DNA of 64,000 nt from Winogradskyella arenosi (GTDB taxonomy: Bacteria > Bacteroidota > Bacteroidia > Flavobacteriales > Flavobacteriaceae): NCBI RefSeq assembly GCF_003337305.1, contig NZ_QPJO01000001.1, positions 893,203-957,202 on the forward strand, given 5' to 3'. The notes beneath the pieces were generated by a model, which did not search any database, had not been told where the DNA came from, and was given only the letters and a program-made list of their open reading frames with translations. The stretch's first letter is position 1. The number at the start of each line of letters is the position of its first letter. Below, piece after piece: positions 44,377 through 52,496 of the stretch. The translations under genes were made by a program, and so were the position numbers.

Positions 44377-44384
44377 TATATTTG
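44377..44384 (+). promoter_or_regulatory. -7 element TATATTTG of the envelope operon
   Basis: Fits TAnnTTTG and lies 17 bp before the ATG at 44402. Instead of TTG, a CTG lies 18 bp upstream, within the inverted repeat. Confidence 0.45.
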
Positions 44385-44401
44385 CAAACTTTGAAAATTT
44401 T

Positions 44402-45091
44402 ATGAAGTACTTTATTTTGTTTTTATTAGGTGCTATCGCCACTAGAAATGCCCATGCTCAAATTTATGAGGTTGGTATCATTGCGGGTGGAACTAACGTT
44501 ATAGGTGATGTTGGAGCAACCGATTATATAGCGCCCAATCAGTTTGCTATTGGGATCTTAGGGAAATGGAATAGAAGTGCAAGGCATTCGTTTAGAGCCT
44601 CAATTTTATTTTCAGACCTTAAAGGCGTTGATGCGGAATCTGACGATCCGAGACGAATAGCTCGTGATTACGAGTTTAGTACAGATATGTTAGAACTATC
44701 AGCAGGTATGGAATTTACATTTGTGGAGTTTGATTTGCATACGCCCGGATTTAAAGGAACGCCCTATTTGTATTCAGGAATAACAATAACCAATCACGAT
44801 AATTATTATTTTTCCTCTAACGGAACCTATACTTCAGAAGGAACAAGTAGTTGGGCTTTCGGTATTCCGATGACCCTAGGCTATAAAGCGCGTATTGCCA
44901 ATCAGTTTATTTTGGCAGCAGAACTAGGAGCACGCTATACTTTTTCTGATGAGTTAGATGGTAGTGTGCCTGACTCAGAAGATCGCGAAACCTTAAGTTT
45001 TGGGAATACGAATAATAATGATTGGTATATGTTTTCGGGAATTACATTAACTTACACCTTTGGAAGAAGGCCTTGCTATTGCAATTTTTAA
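44402..45091 (+). CDS. DUF6089 family outer membrane beta-barrel protein
   Basis: A 229-residue protein with a signal peptide (MKYFILFLLGAI...NAHAQ) and then repeated amphipathic strands: YEVGIIAGGTNVIGDVGATDYIAP (about 21-44), SFRASILFSDL, MLELSAGMEFTFVEFD, and a final ITLTYTFGRRPCYCNF. The first strand with G-G-x-x-Y/V-I-G-D is the DUF6089 hallmark. It is probably an 8- to 10-strand outer membrane barrel or porin-like protein. Its stop abuts the uppS ATG with no gap, so it is the first gene of the uppS-bamA-skp envelope operon. The function is not established. Confidence 0.85.
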   Translation: MKYFILFLLGAIATRNAHAQIYEVGIIAGGTNVIGDVGATDYIAPNQFAIGILGKWNRSARHSFRASILFSDLKGVDAESDDPRRIARDYEFSTDMLELSAGMEFTFVEFDLHTPGFKGTPYLYSGITITNHDNYYFSSNGTYTSEGTSSWAFGIPMTLGYKARIANQFILAAELGARYTFSDELDGSVPDSEDRETLSFGNTNNNDWYMFSGITLTYTFGRRPCYCNF

Positions 45092-45832
45092 ATGAGTTTA
45101 AAAGAACAAATAAATAAAAAGAAATTACCAAGCCATGTAGCAATCATCATGGATGGTAACGGACGTTGGGCAAAACAACAAGGTTTATTGCGAGTTATTG
45201 GTCATGAAAATGGAACAAAATCCGTAAGAGAAGCCGTAGAAGCTAGCGCAGAATTAGGAATTAAAAACTTAACGCTTTACGCCTTTTCAACAGAAAACTG
45301 GAACCGACCAAAGCTAGAAGTACAAACCCTAATGAAACTTTTAGTAAAGTCCTTAAAGAAAGAAATTAAAACTTTACAGGACAATAATATTAAACTGAAT
45401 GCTATAGGTTGCCTTAAAGATCTTCCTAAAAAGGCACACCAAGAACTCTTAGATGTTATTGAGAAAACGAAGGAGAATACAAATATGACGCTTACTTTGG
45501 CGTTAAGTTATGGTTCTCGTGAAGAAATTGTTAATGTTATTAAGGAATTATCAGTTAAAGTTAAAAATAATATAATTTCCTCTGAAAGTATTGACGAATC
45601 AATTATTAATAAGCATCTTTACACGCAAAATTTACCAGATGTAGACCTACTTATACGCACAAGTGGAGAGCAACGAATTAGTAACTTTTTGCTCTGGCAG
45701 ATAGCTTACGCAGAATTATATTTTACAGATATTTTATGGCCAGATTTTAAAAAAGAAAATCTCTATGAGGCCCTTATAAATTATCAAAACAGAGAACGAA
45801 GATTTGGAAAAACAAGCGAACAACTTACCTAA
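45092..45832 (+). CDS. uppS: Isoprenyl transferase (undecaprenyl diphosphate synthase)
   Basis: A 246-residue cis-prenyltransferase that makes the C55 lipid carrier for peptidoglycan and O-antigen. The catalytic Asp is in IIMDGNGRWAKQQGL (about 18-32); LYAFSTENWNRP (about 69-80) and the C-terminal RTSGEQRISNFLLWQIAYAEL stretch (about 190-210) are intact. It uses isopentenyl diphosphate from the mevalonate pathway genes elsewhere in the window. Its 3' end overlaps the given start of bamA by 29 bp. Confidence 0.97.
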   Translation: MSLKEQINKKKLPSHVAIIMDGNGRWAKQQGLLRVIGHENGTKSVREAVEASAELGIKNLTLYAFSTENWNRPKLEVQTLMKLLVKSLKKEIKTLQDNNIKLNAIGCLKDLPKKAHQELLDVIEKTKENTNMTLTLALSYGSREEIVNVIKELSVKVKNNIISSESIDESIINKHLYTQNLPDVDLLIRTSGEQRISNFLLWQIAYAELYFTDILWPDFKKENLYEALINYQNRERRFGKTSEQLT

Positions 45833-48365
45833 CCACGCAGTATTGACGTCATTTATTCAACGCATTTGTATTGCACTCCTTTTTACAATTTCCCTTAGTG
45901 GTTATGGACAAGTAGAAGATGGAGAAACCTATTTAATTAAGGAAATTAATGTTACCGGAAACACCAATTTTAGTGCTCAAACTATTATTGCCTATTCTAA
46001 ATTAAGAAAGGATGAAGAAATTCAGGTGGGAGGCGAAAAAATAGCCAATGCCGTAAAGACGTTATGGAAGTCTAACTTGTTTAGTAGTATTGATATTTAT
46101 ATCACTAATATAGATGGCAATACGGCCAATTTAGAAATAAACCTTAGCGATTTACCCGAGCTAAAAGAGTTGAGCATTATAGGTGTTAAACGTGGTAAAA
46201 AAGATGAGATTATCAATGAAAATAAGCTGAAACCTGGACAAAAGGTAACAGAAAACCTTATTGCAACGACTAAAAATTACCTTACTAATAAGTACCGTAA
46301 AAAAGGATATTTAAATACTAAAGTAAGAATTACAACCTCTGAAGTGGTAGACTCTGTAGAAAAAGAACGTGTTAATATGCGTTTGGTACTTGATCAAGGT
46401 GAAAAGGTAAAAATTAAGTCTATTAATTTTGATGGTAACGAGAAAATAGCAGATAAGAAGCTTCGTAAGGCGATGAAACATACGAAGCAAAAGAATTTTA
46501 TTCGTATCTTAAAACGTTCTAAATATATAGAAGACGATTTTAGAGAAGACCTTGTTAGTGTTATTGACTACTATAAAGAAAATGGATATAGAGATGCAAG
46601 AATAATTTCAGATTCTATTTCTTATGTCGATGATAAAACCATTAGCCTAGATATTAAAGTTGAAGAAGGAGAGAAGTATACCTTTGGTAAAATTTCTTTC
46701 GTAGGAAACACGGTGTATTCAGATCAACAATTGTCTAATCTTTTAGGTTTAAAAGAAGGCGATACATATAATGGTGTAGAATTAAGAGAGCGTATTGCAG
46801 ATAATTCTAATCCAGATGCTAATGATATTACCAATGCTTACCAAAACTGGGGGTACATGTTCTCTTCTATTAACCCTGTAGAAGTTAGTGCAGAAGGTAA
46901 TGTTATCGATATGGAGATTCGTATTTCTGAAGGAAAACCAGCTTACTATAATAATGTTACTGTTGTAGGTAATGATGTGACTAATGATCACGTGATTTAT
47001 AGAGAAATAAGAACACGTCCAGGAGAACTTTATAGAAAATCTGAAATTATCAGAACCATTAGAGAGTTAGGACAATTAGGATTTTTTGATGCGCAGCAAA
47101 TTGCACCAAATGTAAAAAATCCAAACCCAGTAGACGGAACCTTAGATATTGAATACTCTGTAGTAGAGCAAGGGTCTAGCCAGATCCAACTACAAGGGGG
47201 TTACGGTGGCGGTGGCTTTATCGGAACTTTAGGTCTTTCATTTAATAACTTTGCGATTAAAGATATCTTTAAGAAAGATGCCTATAAGCCGGTACCTCGT
47301 GGTGACGGTCAAAGTTTAGCCTTAAGACTTCAGGCTAGTCAGTACTACCAAACCTATAGTTTCTCATTTAGTGAGCCATGGTTAGGAGGTAAAAAACCAT
47401 ACCAATTATCATCGTCACTTTCGTATTCAAGACAGTTTTTATATGATTCTTCAACAGGAAGTGCAGATAAGAGTAAAAGTTTTAACATTACCGGTTTAAC
47501 CGTTGGATTATCAACACGACTAGCAGAGCCAGATGATTACTTCTTATTATCTCAAGCCATAAGTTTCCAACATTATAACTTAAAGAATTATAGTACAAGC
47601 TTATTTACCTTTGGAGATGGGACGTCTAACAACTTATCTTATACCATTGGTTTAAGTAGAAATAACCTTTATACAGATCCTATATATCCAACAGGAGGTT
47701 CTAACTTCTCAGTGTCAGCAAAATTCTCTTTTCCTTACTCTTTAGTTAACGGTGTAGATTATGAAGCTTTAGCTGAAGAGCGTGCCGATTCCAATACTAC
47801 TGCTGAAAGAATCTCTGAAATTGACCAAGAACGTTTTAAGTGGTTAGAATTTTATAAGATTAAATTTAAGGCCGATTGGTACCAAGCCTTAACGAAAAAG
47901 TTAGTCTTGCGTCCTAGTATAGAATTTGGATTCCTTGGTGCTTATAACAGTGACCGTGGTGTTATTCCTTTTGAGCGTTTCTTCTTAGGAGGAGATGGTT
48001 TAGCCAACTATTCTTTAGATGGAAGAGAAGTAGTGCAATTACGTGGATATCCTAACCAATCGTTATCAGATGCTGATGGAGGATCTATTTACAACAAGTT
48101 TTCTTTAGAGCTTCGTTACCCTATTACCTTAGGAGCACAGGCTAAGATTTATGCCTTATCATTTTTAGAAGCAGGGTCTTCAGTGAATGATTTTAAAGAT
48201 TTCGATCCGTTTAAACTTCAAAGATCTGCAGGTTTTGGACTTAGAATCTTTATGCCAGCATTCGGTTTATTAGGAATTGATTTCGGTCATGCCTTTGATG
48301 AGTCACCTTACGGGACGGCCGTTAAAAATTGGGAAACACACTTCATCATTGGACAACAATTTTAA
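45804..48365 (+). CDS. bamA: Outer membrane protein assembly factor BamA
   Basis: An 853-residue Omp85 protein. A signal-like hydrophobic stretch (ICIALLFTISLSGYGQ) precedes POTRA domains that fill about 45-430 (first LIKEINVTGNTNFS, then several more with the G-N-x-x-x-x-D pattern), followed by the beta-barrel with the loop-6 motif VQLRGYPNQSLSD (about 742-754), ending in IIGQQF. It inserts barrel proteins into the outer membrane. There is no ATG ahead of the signal; the start is a TTG at 45804, overlapping uppS, or a TTG at 45843 that would give a shorter N-terminus. Two Skp-like chaperones follow. Confidence 0.95.
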   Translation: MEKQANNLPNHAVLTSFIQRICIALLFTISLSGYGQVEDGETYLIKEINVTGNTNFSAQTIIAYSKLRKDEEIQVGGEKIANAVKTLWKSNLFSSIDIYITNIDGNTANLEINLSDLPELKELSIIGVKRGKKDEIINENKLKPGQKVTENLIATTKNYLTNKYRKKGYLNTKVRITTSEVVDSVEKERVNMRLVLDQGEKVKIKSINFDGNEKIADKKLRKAMKHTKQKNFIRILKRSKYIEDDFREDLVSVIDYYKENGYRDARIISDSISYVDDKTISLDIKVEEGEKYTFGKISFVGNTVYSDQQLSNLLGLKEGDTYNGVELRERIADNSNPDANDITNAYQNWGYMFSSINPVEVSAEGNVIDMEIRISEGKPAYYNNVTVVGNDVTNDHVIYREIRTRPGELYRKSEIIRTIRELGQLGFFDAQQIAPNVKNPNPVDGTLDIEYSVVEQGSSQIQLQGGYGGGGFIGTLGLSFNNFAIKDIFKKDAYKPVPRGDGQSLALRLQASQYYQTYSFSFSEPWLGGKKPYQLSSSLSYSRQFLYDSSTGSADKSKSFNITGLTVGLSTRLAEPDDYFLLSQAISFQHYNLKNYSTSLFTFGDGTSNNLSYTIGLSRNNLYTDPIYPTGGSNFSVSAKFSFPYSLVNGVDYEALAEERADSNTTAERISEIDQERFKWLEFYKIKFKADWYQALTKKLVLRPSIEFGFLGAYNSDRGVIPFERFFLGGDGLANYSLDGREVVQLRGYPNQSLSDADGGSIYNKFSLELRYPITLGAQAKIYALSFLEAGSSVNDFKDFDPFKLQRSAGFGLRIFMPAFGLLGIDFGHAFDESPYGTAVKNWETHFIIGQQF

Positions 48366-48439
48366 GTTTGGCACGATATTTTCTAATATCAAAATAAGGA
48401 TTTCATCAGTTTGTTAAAATTTTTAAGATTATATTTCGT

Positions 48440-48447
48440 TAAATTTG
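48440..48447 (+). promoter_or_regulatory. Possible -7 element TAAATTTG ahead of the first Skp-like gene
   Basis: Fits TAnnTTTG in the 141-bp gap after bamA, 59 bp before the ATG at 48507. The nearest TTG (48411) is 26 bp away, longer than usual, so an internal promoter is only possible. Confidence 0.3.
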
Positions 48448-48506
48448 AAGATTAGTATTGCTAAGTAGATAATCCATTTAGTTTTACGGTTAAATTGTCT
48501 CAAACT

Positions 48507-49655
48507 ATGAAAATACAAATGATGAAATTTAAAGTTCTTTTTTTACTCACCATATTAGGATTAACTAGCTTTAGCGTATTTGCACAACGTGGCGTTAGAA
48601 TTGGTTATATCGATACCGAATACATCTTACAAAATGTACCCGAGTATCAAGAAGCCTCATCACAGTTAGATAAAAAAGTACTGCAATGGAAGTCTGAAAT
48701 TGAAAAAAAGCTCAAAGCGATTCAGCAGAAAAAAAATGAGCTCGACAATGAAAGTGTACTTCTTACAAAGGAATTATATGACGAACGTTTTGAAGATATT
48801 TCTTTTGAAGAGGCTGAGGTATTAGATTACCAACAAAAACGTTTTGGGCCAGAAGGAGATTTAATGATTCAGAAACGCCAACTTATTGAGCCCATCCAAG
48901 ATCAAATTTTTGCAGCGGTACAAGAAATTGCCGATTCCAAAAAATACGATTTTGTATTTGATAAGTCCGCAGATGTTGTGATGTTGTATTCCGCAGAACG
49001 CTATGATATCAGTGAGCAAGTATTAAGAACCATTACCAGAAGCTCTAAACGTACTCAGGCTAAGAATAAGAAAGAACGAAAGGCTTTAGAGGAGGAGGCT
49101 GTTGTACCTGATGTAGACAGTGATAAAGATGAACGTCAACAAGCCTTAGACGATCGTAAATCGGAGCGTGAAGCACAACTCGCCGCTAAACGCGCAGAGC
49201 GTGAAAAAGCAATTGAAGACCGTAAAAAAGCACAAGAAGCTTTAAGAGAAGAGCGAAGAAAAGAGGCTGAAGAACGTCGTATTAAAGCAGAAGCCTTAAG
49301 AAATGGAACGGAAACTTCTGAAGACTCAAGTACTAAAAATGCTGAGGTTGCTTCTAAAACCGTACAAACGGATAGTGTTTCGACTCCTTTGAAGCTGATA
49401 AAATCAGACAGTACAAAAGTAGAGGCGGTTGTTAAAAAGGATTCTGTAAAAACAGAGAAACCCAAAACAGCTGCAGAGTTAGCCGCAGAACAACGTGCTA
49501 AAAAATTAAAAGAACGCGAAGCACGCCAAAAAGCCTTAGAAGAGCGTAAACAAAAAATAATTAATCAAAGGTTACAAGCGCGTAAAGAACGCGAAGAACA
49601 AGTAAGAATAAGCGATTCTATAGCCAAAGCTAAGAAAAACCAAGACAATAATTAA
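48507..49655 (+). CDS. OmpH/Skp-family periplasmic chaperone with long charged extension
   Basis: A 382-residue protein from the ATG at 48507; a TTG at 48495 or the ATGs at 48519/48522 are alternatives. The signal peptide ends ..SFSVFAQ. The Skp domain follows: RIGYIDTEYILQNVPEYQEA, a long coiled-coil arm, and YDFVFDKSADVVMLYS, about 25-170. Classical Skp stops there (about 165 residues); here another 200 residues form a low-complexity region dominated by Glu, Lys, Arg and Ala (RAEREKAIEDRKKAQEAL..). Skp holds unfolded outer membrane proteins for BamA, directly upstream. The extension may be a long single helix. A second, normal Skp gene lies 34 bp downstream. Confidence 0.9.
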   Translation: MKIQMMKFKVLFLLTILGLTSFSVFAQRGVRIGYIDTEYILQNVPEYQEASSQLDKKVLQWKSEIEKKLKAIQQKKNELDNESVLLTKELYDERFEDISFEEAEVLDYQQKRFGPEGDLMIQKRQLIEPIQDQIFAAVQEIADSKKYDFVFDKSADVVMLYSAERYDISEQVLRTITRSSKRTQAKNKKERKALEEEAVVPDVDSDKDERQQALDDRKSEREAQLAAKRAEREKAIEDRKKAQEALREERRKEAEERRIKAEALRNGTETSEDSSTKNAEVASKTVQTDSVSTPLKLIKSDSTKVEAVVKKDSVKTEKPKTAAELAAEQRAKKLKEREARQKALEERKQKIINQRLQARKEREEQVRISDSIAKAKKNQDNN

Positions 49656-49689
49656 TAACAAGTAATACATTAAAATCAATTTAAATCAA

Positions 49690-50190
49690 ATGAAACATTT
49701 AAAATCTTTATTATTTGCAGCAGTACTTTTTATCGGAGCTACAAGTTTTAGCTCAGCGCAAAGCAGTGTTGCCCATATTAATAAGCAAGAGTTAATTAAA
49801 TCAATGCCAGCTTACGCTCAAGCACAAGCTGAGATTGAAAAATTAGGGAAAACCTATGAAGCGCAAATACAATCTTCAATTAAAGAATTGGATACGAAGT
49901 TAAAGCAATACAATGCTGAGGCAGAATCTAAGACTGAAGAAGAAAACATGAAGCGTATGCAAGAGGTTGAAGGGATTAAGCAGAGCTTAGGTGAGTTTCA
50001 GCAACAAGCACAAAAGGATTTACAGGAAAAAGAATTTAACCTTTTAAAGCCTATCGTTGCTAAAGCAGATAACGCGATTAAAGCCGTTGCTAAAGCGCAA
50101 GGAATTAAGTACGTTGTAGATGCTGCAATGTTAATCGTTGCCGATGGTAAAGACCTTATGGCAGATGTTAAAAAACAATTAGGAATGTAA
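49690..50190 (+). CDS. OmpH/Skp-family periplasmic chaperone
   Basis: A 166-residue protein with a signal peptide (MKHLKSLLFAAVLFI..SFSSAQ) and the whole Skp fold: SVAHINKQELIKSMPAYAQA (about 26-45), a coiled-coil arm (EIEKLGKTYEAQIQSS ... LQEKEFNLL) and the base GIKYVVDAAMLIVADG (about 139-154). Length is normal for Skp. It is a tandem paralogue of the preceding extended Skp and part of the bamA operon, followed by a strong terminator. Confidence 0.95.
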   Translation: MKHLKSLLFAAVLFIGATSFSSAQSSVAHINKQELIKSMPAYAQAQAEIEKLGKTYEAQIQSSIKELDTKLKQYNAEAESKTEEENMKRMQEVEGIKQSLGEFQQQAQKDLQEKEFNLLKPIVAKADNAIKAVAKAQGIKYVVDAAMLIVADGKDLMADVKKQLGM

Positions 50191-50213
50191 TCCTGATTAA
50201 AATAAATATTTAG

Positions 50214-50248
50214 AAAGTCGCTTAAACTTAAGCGACTTTTTATTTTTG
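50214..50248 (+). terminator. Terminator of the uppS-bamA-skp operon
   Basis: AAAGTCGCTTA (50214-50224) pairs perfectly with TAAGCGACTTT (50229-50239) around a 4-nt loop, then TTATTTTTG. It lies 23 bp after the skp stop and 5 bp before the murI ATG; the T-tract also spells TATTTTTG, a possible -7 box for murI. Confidence 0.88.
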
Positions 50249-50253
50249 TACCC

Positions 50254-51036
50254 ATGAGTAATAAGCAAGCTATAGGACTATTTGATTCGGGCATTGGTGG
50301 AACCTCCATCTTTAAGGAAATCCATGACTTATTGCCTTATGAATCTTGTATTTACTTAGCCGATAGTAAAAATGCCCCTTATGGTAACCGCTCTAAAGAA
50401 GATATTCTTCGTTTAAGTATTAAAAACACGGAATACTTAATAGATCAAGGTTGTAAAATTATTGTTGTGGCTTGCAATACGGCAACTACCAATGCTATTG
50501 CGTATTTAAGGGCAACTTATAAGCTGCCTTTTATTGGCATTGAACCCGCTATTAAACCGGCGGCCCTAAATACCCAAACTAAAGCTATTGGAATTTTAGC
50601 TACACAGGGAACGTTGAGTAGTCAGCTGTTTCATAAAACAACAGATCTTTACTCTAAAGGAATTAAAATTATTGAACAGGTAGGCGATGGTATTGTTTCC
50701 CTTATTGAAACCGGGAGGTTAGAGTCTGATGAAATGAAAGCATTATTAGAAATCTATTTAAAGCCCATGTTAGAGGCGGATATAGATTATTTAGTCCTTG
50801 GTTGTACGCATTACCCGTACTTAATTCCTACACTCTCTAAAATGCTGCCTAGCCATATCAAGATTATAGATTCGGGTAGAGCTGTGGCCCAACAAACTAA
50901 GGCAGTGTTGGCACAAGAAAACTTATTATCAAGTAACACACAGAAACCAAATATTCAGTTGTTCTCAAATAGCGATACCTCGATTTTAGAAGCTATTGTT
51001 AAGTATCAATATAAAGTTTCTTATTTAGATTTTTAG
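50254..51036 (+). CDS. murI: Glutamate racemase
   Basis: A 260-residue enzyme that makes D-glutamate for peptidoglycan. Both catalytic cysteines are present, in VVACNTATTNA (about 71-81) and LGCTHYPYLIP (about 182-192), and the N-terminal FDSGIGGTSIFKE (about 9-21) holds the conserved Asp. Length is normal. The gene starts 5 bp after the T-run of the skp terminator, so its promoter must overlap that terminator or it relies on read-through. A small conserved protein follows after 33 bp. Confidence 0.96.
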   Translation: MSNKQAIGLFDSGIGGTSIFKEIHDLLPYESCIYLADSKNAPYGNRSKEDILRLSIKNTEYLIDQGCKIIVVACNTATTNAIAYLRATYKLPFIGIEPAIKPAALNTQTKAIGILATQGTLSSQLFHKTTDLYSKGIKIIEQVGDGIVSLIETGRLESDEMKALLEIYLKPMLEADIDYLVLGCTHYPYLIPTLSKMLPSHIKIIDSGRAVAQQTKAVLAQENLLSSNTQKPNIQLFSNSDTSILEAIVKYQYKVSYLDF

Positions 51037-51069
51037 TAAGGTTTTAGTCCTTTGTAACACTAAGGAAGC

Positions 51070-51420
51070 ATGACGTTACTTTTTGTTTATAATGCGAACT
51101 CCGGAAAATGGAATGGTTTATTTGATATGGGCCATAAGATTTGGAGCCCTTCAACCTATTCCTGCCAATTGTGTTCCCTAACGCATGGCCTGTTTACAGA
51201 GCATAAGCTTTGGAAACGTTTTAGAGCAGAGAGTGTTGTAGACATGCAGTTTTATCATAAGGACGAGTTTGAGGCTAAATATCCAAATTTAGAGTTCAGC
51301 TATCCTATAATATTACGTCATGAAAATAACGCCCTTCAGCCATTTTTAGAGGCGGAGCGTTTAAATGCTATGGCTTCCTTAGAAGAATTGATAGCGAGCT
51401 TTGAAAAAGAGCTTAAATAA
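51070..51420 (+). CDS. Small conserved protein with Cys-x-x-Cys, function unknown
   Basis: A 116-residue soluble protein that I have seen as a conserved flavobacterial family but cannot assign. It begins MTLLFVYNANSGKWNGLFDMG, has YSCQLCSLTHGLFTEHKLWKRF (Cys32/Cys35) that could be redox-active or bind a metal, then MQFYHKDEFEAKYP and a helical end. The N-terminal strand followed by an Asn-Ser-Gly loop looks a little like a nucleotide-binding start, and some pipelines call it GTPase, which the sequence does not support: there is no G1 or G4 motif. It is probably co-transcribed with murI and converges on the carbonic anhydrase gene, 15 bp away. Confidence 0.75.
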   Translation: MTLLFVYNANSGKWNGLFDMGHKIWSPSTYSCQLCSLTHGLFTEHKLWKRFRAESVVDMQFYHKDEFEAKYPNLEFSYPIILRHENNALQPFLEAERLNAMASLEELIASFEKELK

Positions 51421-51435
51421 GCCGAGGTGAAAGGC

Positions 51436-51954
51436 TTAGTCTTCCTTAAACCAACTCGAGTATTTTATATAGTTATTAGCAATACGATCAATCTCACCTG
51501 AGATTAAATCTTCGCTGATATCTTTTACTTTTTTTGCCGGAATACCAGCGTAAATACTTCCAGATTCTACATGGGTGTTTTTTGTAACCACTGCACCTGC
51601 GGCGATAATACTATTGCTCTCCACAACACAATCGTCCATAACAATACTTCCCATCCCAATAAGCACGTTATCTTTAATGGTACATCCATGGACTAAGGCA
51701 TTATGACCAATAGAGACGTTATTTCCAATTGTGGTTGGTGATTTTTGGTAGGTTGCGTGGATTACGGCACCGTCTTGTATATTAACTTTATTGCCTATAA
51801 TAATGCTGTGGACATCACCTCTAATTACGGCGTTAAACCAAATACTACACTGTTTACCTAAACTAACATCGCCTACAATAGTAGCGTTTTCTGCAACGTA
51901 GCAATCTTCTGGAATTTGTGGGTGTTTCCCTTGTACTGGTTTTATAAGTGGCAT
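51436..51954 (-). CDS. Gamma-carbonic anhydrase family hexapeptide protein
   Basis: A 172-residue left-handed beta-helix made of hexapeptide repeats. The metal-binding histidines of the gamma class are visible: His in GAVIHATYQ, and two in SIGHNALVHGC (about residues 69, 86 and 91). The N-terminal PQIPEDCYVAENATIVGDVSLG and a C-terminal helix fit the YrdA/CaiE-like group. Many such proteins lack measured carbonic anhydrase activity. It stands alone on the minus strand, separated from rpsU by a strong terminator. Confidence 0.9.
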   Translation of the reverse strand: MPLIKPVQGKHPQIPEDCYVAENATIVGDVSLGKQCSIWFNAVIRGDVHSIIIGNKVNIQDGAVIHATYQKSPTTIGNNVSIGHNALVHGCTIKDNVLIGMGSIVMDDCVVESNSIIAAGAVVTKNTHVESGSIYAGIPAKKVKDISEDLISGEIDRIANNYIKYSSWFKED

Positions 51955-52023
51955 AATGGGTAGGTTTTAAATAGACCCTTAAAGATAAAGCTTAAAACCC
52001 AATTTTATTTCAATTTTAAGCAA

Positions 52024-52056
52024 AAAAAAGAGTAGCGTAGGCTACTCTTTTTTTTA
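52024..52056 (-). terminator. Terminator of rpsU
   Basis: AAAAAAGAGTAGC and GCTACTCTTTTTT form a perfect stem of about 13 bp around GTAG, with T-runs on either strand. It lies 19 bp past the rpsU stop. Confidence 0.9.
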
Positions 52057-52074
52057 AATGCTATAATGAGAAAA

Positions 52075-52269
52075 CTATACGTTTTCTGCGTCCCTTAAGC
52101 CTTGGATGTACTCAGCTTTCTGAACTTCTCTTCTTCTCTTTACAGAAGGTTTAGTGAAATAACGAGACTCTCTAAGGTTCTGCATAATTTGCACATTTCT
52201 GTGTTTACGCTTGTAACGCTTAAGTGCACGTTCTATATTTTCTCCTTCTTTAATTTCGATTTTAATCAT
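52075..52269 (-). CDS. rpsU: 30S ribosomal protein S21
   Basis: A 64-residue basic protein matching bS21: KIEIKEGENIERALKRYKRK at the start, then LRESRYFTKPSVKRRREVQKA. In Bacteroidota, bS21 with bS6 and bS18 hides the anti-Shine-Dalgarno end of 16S rRNA, which explains the lack of Shine-Dalgarno sites. In some flavobacteria rpsU itself keeps such a site for self-regulation; I see no GGAGG-like sequence just before this start. It has its own -7-like box upstream and a strong terminator. Confidence 0.97.
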   Translation of the reverse strand: MIKIEIKEGENIERALKRYKRKHRNVQIMQNLRESRYFTKPSVKRRREVQKAEYIQGLRDAENV

Positions 52270-52312
52270 TATATCGATATATTTTTGTTAACTAATTCTT
52301 GCAAATGGTCGG

Positions 52313-52320
52313 CAAATATA
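52313..52320 (-). promoter_or_regulatory. -7 element TATATTTG of rpsU
   Basis: Minus-strand match to TAnnTTTG, 43 bp before the rpsU ATG. No TTG at the ideal -33 spacing was found. Confidence 0.4.
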
Positions 52321-52432
52321 CTCTAACTATTTGAAAATAAAAAATTAATTGAAACTTTTCAATATTTATTTTCAAAATTGCATATTTCACTACAACTAAA
52401 AGTTAAAAGCGTCGTGGTGAAAGTACTATGCT

Positions 52433-52496
52433 TAGGGTATGGGCTTTGTTTTCAGAACTTATCTAAATAACAAGGCCAAGCCTATGCTTTACCCTA
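52433..52496 (-). other. Imperfect long hairpin overlapping the rpoD stop codon
   Basis: TAGGGTA (52433-52439) pairs with TACCCTA (52490-52496), with inner GGCTT/AAGCC and TGTT/AACA pairing. It covers the last codons and stop of rpoD. No T-run follows on the minus strand, so it may shape the 3' end of the mRNA rather than terminate by itself. Confidence 0.4.
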
